From assembly GCA_963831155.1 (NCBI GenBank), contig CAWHOY010000006.1, forward strand, positions 62,001 to 126,000: DNA of 64,000 nt. Direction: 5' to 3'. Below are positions 8,344 through 16,687 of the stretch, piece by piece. This DNA is from CAVRXQ01 sp963831155. GTDB lineage: Bacteria; Actinomycetota; Acidimicrobiia; Acidimicrobiales; Bog-793. The translations under genes and the position numbers were made by a program. Within the stretch, counting starts at the first letter, position 1, and the number at the start of each line of letters is the position of its first letter. The notes under the pieces were generated by a model that saw only the letters and a list, made by a program, of their open reading frames with translations, had not been told where the DNA came from and did not search any database.

Positions 8344-9456
8344 ATGGCGCGCGACTACTACGAGGTCCTCGGCGTGTCGCGCAGCGCGACCGAGAACGAG
8401 ATCAAGCGTGCCTACCGCAAGCTCGCGCGCGAGCTTCACCCCGACACGAGCGGCGGAGATGCCCAGTCAGAGGCACAGTTCAAAGAGGTGACCGTCGCCT
8501 ACGAGACGCTGCGCGACCCCGAGCGGCGCCGCCGCTACGACATGTTCGGTGCGGACTCCGAACGCGTTGGCGCGCCCGGGCAAGGCGACATGTTCACCAC
8601 GGGCTTTGGCGACCTCTTCGACGCCTTTTTCGGTGGCAGTCCGTTCCGCAGCGCCCAGCAGGCTGGACCCCGCCGCGGCGAGGACGTCGAAGTGAACCTC
8701 GATCTGCCCTTCGAAGAGGCAGTGTTCGGTGCCCACCGGCCGGTCAACTTCCGCGGCCACGTGGCGTGTGAGACGTGCTCGGGCTCCGGGGCGCGGCCTG
8801 GCACCTCCCCGGTCACTTGCCGCGAGTGCAACGGCCTCGGCCAGGTCCGGCGGGTCCGCCAGTCATTCCTTGGCCAGATGATGACGACACTGCCGTGCCC
8901 GCGCTGCCACGGACTCGGCGAGGTGATCGAGTCCCCCTGCGCCGACTGTCGCGGCGAAGGGCGACGCCTCGAGGAACGCACCGTCACAGTCGACATCCCT
9001 GCGGGCGTCGACAACGCGACGACATTGCGAATTTCTGGTGCCGGCGCGCCAGCGATCCGCGGCGGCCTGCCCGGCGATTTGTACGTCCACTTGCGCGTCG
9101 CCTCGCACCCGCGCTTTGAGCGCTCCGGTTCGGACTTGCTCACGTCCGAACACATCTCGATGGCCCAGGCGGCCCTCGGCACCGAGCTCATCATCGAGAC
9201 CCTCGACGGCGACGAATCGATTCCGATCCCAGCAGGAACGCAATCAGGAAAGGTGATCCGTCTTCGCGGCCGTGGGGTTCCCCAGGTTCGTGGGAGAGGT
9301 CGCGGCGATCTGCACGTGCGGGTTTTCGTCGATACGCCCACTGGGCTCACGAAAGAACAAGAGCAGCTGCTACGCGAGCTCGCCGAATCACGCGGCGAGC
9401 ACCTCGCCGACGAAGAACACGGGATCATCTCCCGGATCCGTTCGAGCTTCGGCTGA
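8344..9456 (+). CDS. dnaJ: Chaperone protein DnaJ
   Basis: A 370-residue type I DnaJ co-chaperone that stimulates DnaK ATPase and presents unfolded clients. The J domain (residues 1-68) has the HPD motif in ARELHPDTSGG. A Gly/Phe-rich stretch follows. The zinc-finger domain (about 140-205) has four repeats: CETCSGSG, CRECNGLG, CPRCHGLG and CADCRGEG. The C-terminal substrate-binding domains complete the protein. It is 13 bases downstream of hrcA and so is the HrcA-linked copy; no dnaK or grpE is in the window. Confidence 0.96.
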   Translation: MARDYYEVLGVSRSATENEIKRAYRKLARELHPDTSGGDAQSEAQFKEVTVAYETLRDPERRRRYDMFGADSERVGAPGQGDMFTTGFGDLFDAFFGGSPFRSAQQAGPRRGEDVEVNLDLPFEEAVFGAHRPVNFRGHVACETCSGSGARPGTSPVTCRECNGLGQVRRVRQSFLGQMMTTLPCPRCHGLGEVIESPCADCRGEGRRLEERTVTVDIPAGVDNATTLRISGAGAPAIRGGLPGDLYVHLRVASHPRFERSGSDLLTSEHISMAQAALGTELIIETLDGDESIPIPAGTQSGKVIRLRGRGVPQVRGRGRGDLHVRVFVDTPTGLTKEQEQLLRELAESRGEHLADEEHGIISRIRSSFG

Positions 9457-9478
9457 TCGGCCAGGACAACACACCGGC

Positions 9479-10252
9479 GTGACCTTCGATGTCGCGCGTG
9501 CAGCTGCCGCGGTCGTGTTCGTCGCCGACATCGACGCGCCGGAGCTTTCGCCTGAGGACGCGCACCACCTGATCGAGGTACTACGACTGCGAGCCGGGGA
9601 AAGCGTGGTTGCCGCAAGCGGCGATGGCGCGTATCGCGGATGCACGGTCGAAATCGCGGGAAAGACGCCTAGTTACAAGTCCCGGGGCGCGGTCGCGCAA
9701 CTCGTTCCTGTCGGCGAGGTATTGCACGAGCCGCCGCGGGGACGGGACGTAGCCGTCGGTCTCGCGCTCGGAAAAGGTGTACGCCCGGAATGGGCGGTCC
9801 AAAAGCTCACGGAGCTCGGCATCGATCAAATCCTGTTCTTGGAGACCTCACGGGGTGTCGTCCGACCTGACCACTCGACGATCGAGCACCGCAAGGAGCG
9901 CCTGCGACGTGTCGCCCGCGAAGCGGCGATGCAGAGCCGGCGCCTACGGCTGCCGGCGATCTCCGGTCCGATCCCGCTGGCAGAGGCACTGATCTCGGCG
10001 CCGCGGGTTGTCGCCTTCGCCGAACCGGGTGCCCCGTCGATCGGAGCCGACGTTTCGAGCGTTTTCGTCGGGCCCGAGGGCGGGTTCACGTCCGAGGAGC
10101 TCGTTCTCGCGCCCCACCTGGTCGGACTTCCGGGCTACGTTCTCCGAACCGAGACCGCGGCGGTCGCCGCGGGGGTGTTGCTCGCCGCCTCCGGGCTCAC
10201 TCCTGCCCGGCCGCGGAAAAATTCACCGAATGAGACACTTCCACCACGCTAA
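9479..10252 (+). CDS. rsmE: 16S rRNA m3U1498 methyltransferase RsmE
   Basis: A 257-residue SPOUT-family methyltransferase that methylates U1498 of 16S rRNA with S-adenosylmethionine. Visible motifs are DAHHLIEVLRLRAGE near the N-terminus, GLALGKGVRPEWAVQKLTELGID in the middle, the SAM-pocket VGPEGGFTSEE and the C-terminal LRTETAAVAAGVLL knot. The GTG at 9479 is chosen because it comes 22 bases after the dnaJ stop and gives the usual N-terminal PUA-like domain; the frame is open further back but only inside dnaJ. The order dnaJ-rsmE is conserved in Gram-positive bacteria. Confidence 0.93.
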   Translation: MTFDVARAAAAVVFVADIDAPELSPEDAHHLIEVLRLRAGESVVAASGDGAYRGCTVEIAGKTPSYKSRGAVAQLVPVGEVLHEPPRGRDVAVGLALGKGVRPEWAVQKLTELGIDQILFLETSRGVVRPDHSTIEHRKERLRRVAREAAMQSRRLRLPAISGPIPLAEALISAPRVVAFAEPGAPSIGADVSSVFVGPEGGFTSEELVLAPHLVGLPGYVLRTETAAVAAGVLLAASGLTPARPRKNSPNETLPPR

Positions 10253-10327
10253 GTGGTCAACTAGACTCCATCACAACTGATGCATCCATGACGTATAGGA
10301 ACACATCGGCTACTTGGGAGTTTTCCG

Positions 10328-10855
10328 ATGACGGAGCTTGCTGTGGTTCCTGATGGTGCTGAGCGGAGATATGCAGAGACCGTCGGCGCGCGCCTGCGAG
10401 AGGTCCGGCGACAAAAGCGCCTGTCCCTGCAGGCCGTGGAGGCGTCCTCGCGCGAGGAATTCAAGGCCTCCGTCCTCGGTGCCTACGAGCGCGGCGAGCG
10501 GGCGATCTCCGTCCCCCGCCTGCGCCGGCTGGCGGCGATCTACGACGTGCCGCTCGACCAGCTTTTGCCCGAAGGCGCAGAGCAGCACACCTCCGCTGCC
10601 GCGCCGGGAACCTCGCGGGTCGGCTACGGCCAAAAAATCCGCATCGACCTCGTTCAGCTGAAGCAACACCCGGGTCTGGAGTCCGAGGCGTTGCAGCGGT
10701 TTTTGACCAAGATCCAGCTCGAGCGCCAGGACTTCAACGGCCGGGTGCTGACCATCCGCGCCGAGGACATCCGCGTAATCGGCGCGACGTTTGGGTTGAG
10801 CCTCGACGAAACGATCGCCCGCCTCGGCGAGCTCGGCCTGCTCTACTCGACCTAA
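10328..10855 (+). CDS. bldD: BldD-like XRE regulator with c-di-GMP binding signature
   Basis: A 175-residue protein with the two-part layout of Streptomyces BldD, the developmental master regulator that dimerises on cyclic di-GMP. The N-terminal helix-turn-helix (about residues 16-80) matches BldD through LREVRRQKRLSLQAVE, LGAYERGERAISVPRLRRLA and the end DQLLPEG. The C-terminal domain carries the signature RxD-X8-RxxD: Arg133-Gln-Asp135, eight residues, Arg144-Ala-Glu-Asp147. GGGAG lies a few bases before ATG 10328. It stands alone between rsmE and a HIT gene. What it regulates here is unknown; a role tied to second-messenger levels is inferred from the motif. Confidence 0.85.
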   Translation: MTELAVVPDGAERRYAETVGARLREVRRQKRLSLQAVEASSREEFKASVLGAYERGERAISVPRLRRLAAIYDVPLDQLLPEGAEQHTSAAAPGTSRVGYGQKIRIDLVQLKQHPGLESEALQRFLTKIQLERQDFNGRVLTIRAEDIRVIGATFGLSLDETIARLGELGLLYST

Positions 10856-11069
10856 TCACTGCGGTCGGCTGCCGCGCTGCAGCGGACCCGGGCGAACAAA
10901 GGGTCATCGCTCAAAATCCAGTCGACGCACCCGGTCACTCTCACCGGCCCTTGCGCTGATGCCCGGCATGCGCCGACACGCCGCTGCTACCGTGCGCCGT
11001 TGCCCGTGCAGGACCTGACCGACGGCCCAACCGCGTCGCGGACGTCCGACTCCGAAGGAACCCGCAGAA

Positions 11070-11432
11070 GTGATCAAGACCGAGACCCGAGAGCGCTGTG
11101 TCTTCTGCGCCATCGTCGGGGGCACCGCGCCCGCCGAGATGGTCGCTGAAACCGACACGGTCGTCGCCTTCAGAGACATCGCCCCGGTCGCGCCAACCCA
11201 CGTCCTCGTCGTCCCACGTCGGCACATCGATGACGCGGCTTCGCTCAATTTCGCCGATGCCGAGGTTGTCTCGTCGATGTTCGCCTTGGCGAGGGCGGTG
11301 GCCGACCGCGACGACGTGCTGAAAAGTGGCTACCGACTCGTTTTGAACGTCGGTCGTCACGCGCAGAACTCGATCCCCCACCTCCACCTTCACGTCCTCG
11401 GCGGCCGGCAGATGACCTGGCCCCCCGGCTGA
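11070..11432 (+). CDS. HIT family nucleotide hydrolase (HinT-like)
   Basis: A 120-residue histidine-triad protein of the HinT group, which hydrolyses purine nucleotide phosphoramidates or aminoacyl-adenylates. An N-terminal CVFC pair resembles the zinc-binding or structural motif of many bacterial HITs. The catalytic triad motif is HLHLHVLGG near the C-terminus, preceded by the conserved NVGRHAQNSIPHLH stretch. Start is GTG 11070 with GAAGGAA upstream. Its place just before phoH is common in actinobacteria. The substrate in the cell is not known. Confidence 0.9.
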   Translation: MIKTETRERCVFCAIVGGTAPAEMVAETDTVVAFRDIAPVAPTHVLVVPRRHIDDAASLNFADAEVVSSMFALARAVADRDDVLKSGYRLVLNVGRHAQNSIPHLHLHVLGGRQMTWPPG

Positions 11433-11503
11433 AACCCGGGCGCACGCCGCCGCCAGAAGGTGCGGGAAGCGCACGGAGCGCTGGTACCCTCGATTAGGTC
11501 ACG

Positions 11504-12463
11504 GTGTCCACGACGCAGCTCAAAATCCACGTTCCCGGGAACGAACTCATGGTCGGCCTCCTCGGAGAACGCGATGAGCTCCTCTTATTAGTCGAGCGCG
11601 AGTTCGACGACACGACGATCCACGTGCGCGGCAACGAGATCACGATCGACGGCCCCGACGCGGACCGCGTCCAGCGGATCTTCGACGAACTCGTCACGCA
11701 CCTCGGATCGGGACAGGGGATCGACGCCGCCCATGTCGGAAGGACGATCGAGATGGTGAAGGCCGATGTCCGGCCGTCGGAGGTCTTCGCCACCGAGGTC
11801 GTGCGCGCTGTCGGCGGCCGGCCCGTGCGGCCGATGACGTCCGGCCAGCGTCGCTACGTCGACTCGATCGCGAACTCGACGATCACCTTCGGCATCGGTC
11901 CCGCCGGGACTGGAAAGTCGTACCTCGCCGTCGCCGCGGCAGTACAGGCCCTGCAGTCCAAACAGGTGCACCGGATCATCCTCGCTCGACCGGCCGTCGA
12001 AGCCGGAGAGCGCCTCGGATTCCTGCCGGGCGACTTGATGGCGAAGGTTGACCCCTACCTGCGCCCGCTGTACGACGCCCTCTACGACATGTTGGAACCG
12101 GAGGGCACGCAACGCTTGCTCGAACGCGGCACGATCGAGGTCGCGCCGCTCGCTTTCATGCGCGGCCGGACACTGAACGCGAGCTTCGTGATCCTCGACG
12201 AGGCGCAGAACACGACTCCCGAGCAGATGAAGATGTTCCTCACCCGCATCGGATTCGGGACCAAAGCGGTCGTCACCGGCGACGTCACCCAGATCGACGT
12301 GGCGGGGGGACGGTCCGGGCTCGTCGGGCTCCAAGAGATCCTCGGAACGATCCAGGGTGTCGGTTTCGTCCGGCTCGGCGAGGCCGACGTCGTTCGCAAC
12401 CGGATCGTGCGCGACATCGTCTCCGCATACGAGCGCGCGGACAACGGCGATTCCCGGCGCTGA
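11504..12463 (+). CDS. phoH: PhoH family ATPase
   Basis: A 319-residue cytoplasmic P-loop ATPase of the PhoH/PhoL type, linked by genomic context to YbeY and RNA metabolism. The N-terminal KH-like part (about 1-110) is followed by the Walker A motif GPAGTGKSYLA and the Walker B region ASFVILDEAQNTTPEQMKM, then the conserved VVTGDVTQIDV. Start GTG 11504 lies after AGG. It is followed after three bases by ybeY, so the two are surely co-transcribed, as in most bacteria. Confidence 0.94.
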   Translation: MSTTQLKIHVPGNELMVGLLGERDELLLLVEREFDDTTIHVRGNEITIDGPDADRVQRIFDELVTHLGSGQGIDAAHVGRTIEMVKADVRPSEVFATEVVRAVGGRPVRPMTSGQRRYVDSIANSTITFGIGPAGTGKSYLAVAAAVQALQSKQVHRIILARPAVEAGERLGFLPGDLMAKVDPYLRPLYDALYDMLEPEGTQRLLERGTIEVAPLAFMRGRTLNASFVILDEAQNTTPEQMKMFLTRIGFGTKAVVTGDVTQIDVAGGRSGLVGLQEILGTIQGVGFVRLGEADVVRNRIVRDIVSAYERADNGDSRR

Positions 12464-12466
12464 GCG

Positions 12467-12979
12467 ATGCCAGTCGAAGTCTTCGTTGCGAACGAGCAGT
12501 CCGCGCACGCCGTCGATTGCGATCGCTGGGCGCGACTCGCCAAGGGAACGCTGCAGGAAGAAGGCGTGCAGGGCGACGCCGAGCTGTCCGTGCTGTTTGT
12601 CGAGCAGTCTGCGATTGCCGCGCTCAACGAGCGGTTCTTGGGCCGCGAAGGCCCAACCGACGTGCTCGCGTTCCCGATCGACGAGGAGGACGCCCCGATC
12701 GGTCGGGCGCCCGACAACGGCGGCTCGGGCCCGGGATGGGAGCCGCCGGAGCCGGGGAGCTTGCCGAGCCTGATCGGTGACGTCGTCATCTGCCCTGAGG
12801 TCGCCTTCCAGAACGCGCCGGCACACGCCGGCACATACGACGACGAGGTCGCGCTGCTGCTCGTCCACGGGATCCTGCACCTATTGGGCATGGATCATGA
12901 GGACGAAAAAGAAGCCCAAGAGATGGAAGCGCGCGAACAGCAGCTCCTCGACCAGCTGCACCGCGGGACGCCGCGATGA
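12467..12979 (+). CDS. ybeY: Endoribonuclease YbeY (rRNA maturation factor)
   Basis: A 170-residue zinc-dependent RNase involved in 16S rRNA 3'-end maturation and ribosome quality control. The metal-binding motif HGILHLLGMDHED holds the three conserved histidines. The family stretch LNERFLGREGPTDVLAFP appears near residue 55. A Gly/Pro-rich insert of about 25 residues (around 80-105) precedes IGDVVICPEVA. Start ATG 12467; the stop overlaps the next ATG as ATGA, indicating translational coupling. Confidence 0.94.
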   Translation: MPVEVFVANEQSAHAVDCDRWARLAKGTLQEEGVQGDAELSVLFVEQSAIAALNERFLGREGPTDVLAFPIDEEDAPIGRAPDNGGSGPGWEPPEPGSLPSLIGDVVICPEVAFQNAPAHAGTYDDEVALLLVHGILHLLGMDHEDEKEAQEMEAREQQLLDQLHRGTPR

Positions 12980-14292
12980 GCTATGCCGCCTCGTTCGGCG
13001 GCGGCGACGGCGTCCTCGTCGCCGCGGTGATCGTGCTCATCGCGCTGTCGGCGCTGCTGGCGGCGGCCGAGACAAGCCTCGTCCGCACGAGCCAGGCACG
13101 GGCGCGATCCCTCGTCGAGAACAAGCGTCATGGTGCTCGGTCATTGCTCCGTCTGGTCGAGCACCCCGAACGCTTCTTGGCGCCACTGCTGCTCCTCGTC
13201 CTCGTCTGTCAGCTCGTCACCGCGACACTGGTCGGCGTCGAGGCGTCGCGCCTGTTCGGCGCGCTCGGGGTCGCGATCGCGACGATCTTCGAAGTCGTCG
13301 TGATCTTCGTCCTCGCCGAGGCGATCCCGAAGCAGTGGGCCGTGCGCCATCCCGACCGCGCCGCGTTGTTCGCGGCGCCGCTCGTCTCTGGGGTGATCAG
13401 CTTCCCGCCGATTCGCGCCGTCGCGTCGGCGCTCATCGGACTCTCGCACCTCGTTACCCGTGGCCACGGTGGCGAAGACGAACCGGATGTCACCGAGGAT
13501 GAGCTGCTCGCGATGGCCGACGTCGCCGCCGCGGAGGACGTCATCGAAGACGAAGAGCGCGAACTCATCTCGTCGATCATCGACTTCGGCGACACGATCG
13601 TGCGCGAGGTGATGGCGCCGCGCCCCGACGTGGTCGCGGTGGAAGCGCACGTGCCAGCTTCTGAAGTTCTCGAAGTCGCGATGTCGGCGGGACTGAGCCG
13701 CATCCCTGTCTACGCGGGATCGCTCGATGACGTCGTCGGCATCGCGTACACACGCGACGTCGTGCGCGCGGTGCGCGAAGGGGGCGACGACCGGTCGGTG
13801 TCGACCTTCGCTCGCCCGGCGCACTACGTGCCCGAGACAAAGCGCGTCGCACCGCTGCTGCGCGAGATGCAGCGCGACCATTTTCACCTCGCCGTCGTCG
13901 TCGACGAGTACGGCGGAACGGCGGGAATTGTCACCTTGGAGGACCTCTTGGAAGAACTCGTCGGCGAGATCACCGATGAGTTCGACGCCGATGACCCGAT
14001 GGTTGAACCCCTCGGTGATGGGGCGTACCGCGTCTCGGGCCGGATGGCGGTCGACGAGGTGAACGAGCTTTTGGGAGCAGAGCTCCCAGTCGGCGACTGG
14101 GACACGGTGGCCGGCCTCTTCTTGCACCTTTCGGGCCACGTGCCCCAAGAAGGCGAGTCGGTCGAGATCGACGGCTATTCGCTCGTCGCCGAACGCGTCC
14201 AGCGAAGGCGCATCTCCTTGGTGCGGATCGCGCGCGTCGCGACGGTGTCCGATCAGGAGACAACGCCGGACGCGACCGCGACGATGCGGTGA
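12976..14292 (+). CDS. CNNM/CorC family protein with CBS domains (HlyC/CorC-like)
   Basis: A 438-residue membrane protein of the hemolysin-C / CorC family, implicated in divalent cation (magnesium, cobalt) homeostasis. Order of parts: an N-terminal DUF21 domain with about four membrane segments (residues 10-150), a linker ending VREVMAPRPDVVAVE, two CBS domains (about 205-330) including RIPVYAGSLDDVVGIAYTRDV, and a C-terminal CorC_HlyC domain containing DEFDADDPMVEPLGDGAYRV. Lies between ybeY and era with four-base overlaps at both ends, the standard arrangement. The transported or sensed ion is not shown by the sequence. Confidence 0.9.
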   Translation: MSYAASFGGGDGVLVAAVIVLIALSALLAAAETSLVRTSQARARSLVENKRHGARSLLRLVEHPERFLAPLLLLVLVCQLVTATLVGVEASRLFGALGVAIATIFEVVVIFVLAEAIPKQWAVRHPDRAALFAAPLVSGVISFPPIRAVASALIGLSHLVTRGHGGEDEPDVTEDELLAMADVAAAEDVIEDEERELISSIIDFGDTIVREVMAPRPDVVAVEAHVPASEVLEVAMSAGLSRIPVYAGSLDDVVGIAYTRDVVRAVREGGDDRSVSTFARPAHYVPETKRVAPLLREMQRDHFHLAVVVDEYGGTAGIVTLEDLLEELVGEITDEFDADDPMVEPLGDGAYRVSGRMAVDEVNELLGAELPVGDWDTVAGLFLHLSGHVPQEGESVEIDGYSLVAERVQRRRISLVRIARVATVSDQETTPDATATMR

Positions 14293-15200
14293 GCCGCGCC
14301 GAGCGGCACGCATCCGCGCAGCCATCCGACGGTGCCGACGAGTTGGACCCGACGCAGCGCGCGGGGTTCATCACCCTCGTCGGGAGGCCGAATGTCGGCA
14401 AGTCAACGCTGCTCAACCGGATCCTCGGTACGAAGGTTTCGATCACGGCTGTGTCGCCGAACACGACGCGGCGACAGATCCACGGGGTACTGAATCTGCC
14501 CGGCGTCCAGGCGGTCTTCGTCGACACACCTGGCATCCACAAGCCGAAAACGCCGCTCGGCTCGCGTCTCAACGAATCGGCGCGGGCCTCTGTGGACGGC
14601 GTCGACGTCGTCTGTCTCGTCGTCGACGCGACGGCGCCGATCGGCCCCGGCGACAAGCGGATCGCGAGCTCGTTGCCGGCGAACGCCGTCGTCGTCGTGA
14701 ACAAGATCGACGCCGCCGATCGCGCAGCGACGCTCGCGCAACTCGCCCGCGCCCAGGCCGAGCTCGGGCTCGAGGACGCTGAGTACTTCCCCGTCTCTGC
14801 AAAGACCGGCCTCGGCATCGCCGCCCTCGTCGACCACCTCGTCGCGCGGCTGCCGGAAAGCCGTCCGTTCTTTCCGGAAGCGACCGTGAGCGACGTCCCC
14901 GAAGCGTTCTTCGTCGCCGAACTCGTGCGCGAACAGCTTTTGAAGACCGTGCGTGACGAACTCCCGCACTCGATCGCCTGTGAGATCACCGAGTGGGACT
15001 GGCCGTACATCCGCTGTGAGATCTTCGTCGAGCGCGCGAGCCAGCGACCGATTGTCGTCGGCTCGAAGGGCCAGGTCCTGAAGTCGGTCGGACAGGCAGT
15101 TCGCCGTCAGCTCCCCGACGGTGCGTACCTCGACTTGCACGTGAGCATCGAACCCGACTGGCAACGCCACACAGAGCTCATCGACCGCCTCGGTTACTAA
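14289..15200 (+). CDS. era: GTPase Era
   Basis: A 303-residue GTPase that binds the 3' end of 16S rRNA and supports 30S assembly. G-motifs: GRPNVGKST (G1), a TTRRQ switch I, DTPGIHKPK (G3), NKID (G4) and SAKTG (G5). The C-terminal KH domain contains VGSKGQVLKSVGQAVRRQL. The start is GTG 14289, overlapping the corC stop as GTGA. It is the last gene of the phoH-ybeY-corC-era run and is followed by a hairpin terminator. Confidence 0.96.
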   Translation: MSRAERHASAQPSDGADELDPTQRAGFITLVGRPNVGKSTLLNRILGTKVSITAVSPNTTRRQIHGVLNLPGVQAVFVDTPGIHKPKTPLGSRLNESARASVDGVDVVCLVVDATAPIGPGDKRIASSLPANAVVVVNKIDAADRAATLAQLARAQAELGLEDAEYFPVSAKTGLGIAALVDHLVARLPESRPFFPEATVSDVPEAFFVAELVREQLLKTVRDELPHSIACEITEWDWPYIRCEIFVERASQRPIVVGSKGQVLKSVGQAVRRQLPDGAYLDLHVSIEPDWQRHTELIDRLGY

Positions 15201-15210
15201 CTGGCTGCGC

Positions 15211-15249
15211 GGAGGGTCGCACCGAACGCCGACTCGGTTCGGACCCTCC
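15211..15249 (+). terminator. Hairpin terminator after era
   Basis: GGAGGGT (15211-15217) pairs with ACCCTCC (15243-15249), and after a four-base bulge CCGAAC (15222-15227) pairs with GTTCGG (15237-15242) around a nine-base loop. Thirteen pairs in all. The following CTGTCGGCG is not T-rich, so termination efficiency is uncertain, but the position 11 bases past the era stop fits. Confidence 0.7.
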
Positions 15250-15434
15250 TCTGTCGGCGTAATTGGACTTGCCCCGCGCAGATCTGCCCGTTCGGAGCGC
15301 TCTCCGTTGAAGTTGTGACCGAGTTGCGCTCGATCCCGGTGAGATCGTTAGGCATGCAACCACCCAGCGACAGCCTGCATGCCCACTCAGACGCCTATTG
15401 ATCCGAGCTATACACTTGGAGTAGAGTGCGGGGT

Positions 15435-15959
15435 ATGAGTGTTCCCATGGCCCTCCTCGGACTCCTCGATCGCGAACCGAGCCACGGTTACGACCTGAAG
15501 CGGGACTACGACACCTATCTGAGCCCAGGACGGCCGCTTCCTTTCGGCCAGGTGTACGCCACCCTCGCCCGACTGGCGCGGGACGGCAAGGCGATTGCCG
15601 GCGACGTCGAGCCGGGCGCCGGTCCCGAGCGCAAGCGGTACTTCATCACCGATGAGGGAAAACACGAAGTCGAGGCGTGGCTCGCCGAGCCAATTCCGCC
15701 CGAGCCCTACCTTCAGACCGACCTGTTCTTGAAGGTCGCCTTGTCGCTGATGCTGGGCCGCCCCGCGGAGGAGTACCTCGACGTGCAGCGGGCCGCACAT
15801 CTCCGGAGGATGCGCGAGCTCACCGAGCTCAAGCACCGGGGCAGCCTCGTCGACGCCCTCCTCGCCGACCACGGTCTTTTCCATCTCGAAGCCGACCTCC
15901 GCTGGATCGACCTCACCGCCGCACGACTCGACTCGCTGATCCGTGAGGTGCAGCCATGA
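15435..15959 (+). CDS. PadR family transcriptional regulator
   Basis: A 174-residue PadR-type repressor. The N-terminal winged helix shows ALLGLLDREPSHGYDLKRDYD and the wing strand KRYFITDEGKHEVEAWL; the C-terminal helical (Vir_act_alpha_C-type) dimerisation region fills residues 85-170. ATG 15435 is chosen; a GTG at 15426 and an ATG at 15447 are alternatives. Its last codons overlap the ABC ATPase start (ATGA), so it is the first gene of a three-gene transport operon that it most likely regulates, as PadR proteins often do for efflux pumps. The inducer is unknown. Confidence 0.88.
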   Translation: MSVPMALLGLLDREPSHGYDLKRDYDTYLSPGRPLPFGQVYATLARLARDGKAIAGDVEPGAGPERKRYFITDEGKHEVEAWLAEPIPPEPYLQTDLFLKVALSLMLGRPAEEYLDVQRAAHLRRMRELTELKHRGSLVDALLADHGLFHLEADLRWIDLTAARLDSLIREVQP

Positions 15960-16687
15960 CCAAAGCCATTCAGTCGGCCTCGATGAGCGCGGTCTCGACG
16001 GAAGGCAAGCCGGTGCTCATCCAGACGAAAGACATCGTGCTCTCCTTCGGGGAGACCCCCGCGCTACGGGGCGCGAGTCTCGCCGTGAAGCGGGGCGAGA
16101 TCGTCGCCGTCATGGGCCCGAGCGGCTCGGGCAAGTCAACGCTCCTCCACTGCCTCGCCGGCATCCTCGTCCCGGACTCGGGTGCGGTCTACTTCGACGA
16201 CCAACGCGTCGACTCCATGCGGGAGGCGGAGCGCTCCCGTCTGCGGCGCGATCGCTTCGGTTTCGTCTTCCAGTTCGGCCAGCTCGTGCCGGAACTGACG
16301 GCAGAAGAGAATGTCGCGCTGCCGCTGTTGCTCGGCGGAATGCATCGAAACGAGGCGCTCCAGGTGGCGCGGAGCTGGTTCGAACGCCTCGATCTCGAAG
16401 GCATGGAGCGCCACCGCACCGGCGAGATGTCCGGCGGCCAGTCCCAGCGCGTCGCCCTGGCGCGGGGTCTCGTTGCCCATCCCGACGTGCTCTTCGCCGA
16501 CGAACCGACCGGATCGCTCGACTCGCTGAACGGTGAGCTCGTCATGGGCCTGTTGACACGCGCCGCGCGCGAGGAGGGATCGACGGTGATCCTCGTCACC
16601 CACGAACCCCGGGTCGCCGCCTACGCAGATCGCGAAGTGATCGTTCGCGATGGCCGGGTGACCGCGGGCGAGGCAGCCTTCCAATGA
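15956..16687 (+). CDS. ABC transporter ATP-binding protein (MacB/LolD-like)
   Basis: A 243-residue ATPase of the MacB/LolD/FtsE group that powers extra-membrane work rather than classical translocation. Walker A is GPSGSGKST, the signature is MSGGQSQR, Walker B is VLFADEPTG and the switch His is in VTHEP. It is coupled by ATGA to the PadR gene before it and to the permease after it. Together they form a complete two-component transporter, plausibly for export or cell-envelope remodelling. Confidence 0.93.
   Translation: MTKAIQSASMSAVSTEGKPVLIQTKDIVLSFGETPALRGASLAVKRGEIVAVMGPSGSGKSTLLHCLAGILVPDSGAVYFDDQRVDSMREAERSRLRRDRFGFVFQFGQLVPELTAEENVALPLLLGGMHRNEALQVARSWFERLDLEGMERHRTGEMSGGQSQRVALARGLVAHPDVLFADEPTGSLDSLNGELVMGLLTRAAREEGSTVILVTHEPRVAAYADREVIVRDGRVTAGEAAFQ

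Noticed and set aside
11588..12880. 430-codon minus-strand frame opposite phoH and ybeY
   Set aside because: No domain is recognisable, and both sense genes are certain. High GC makes such frames common.
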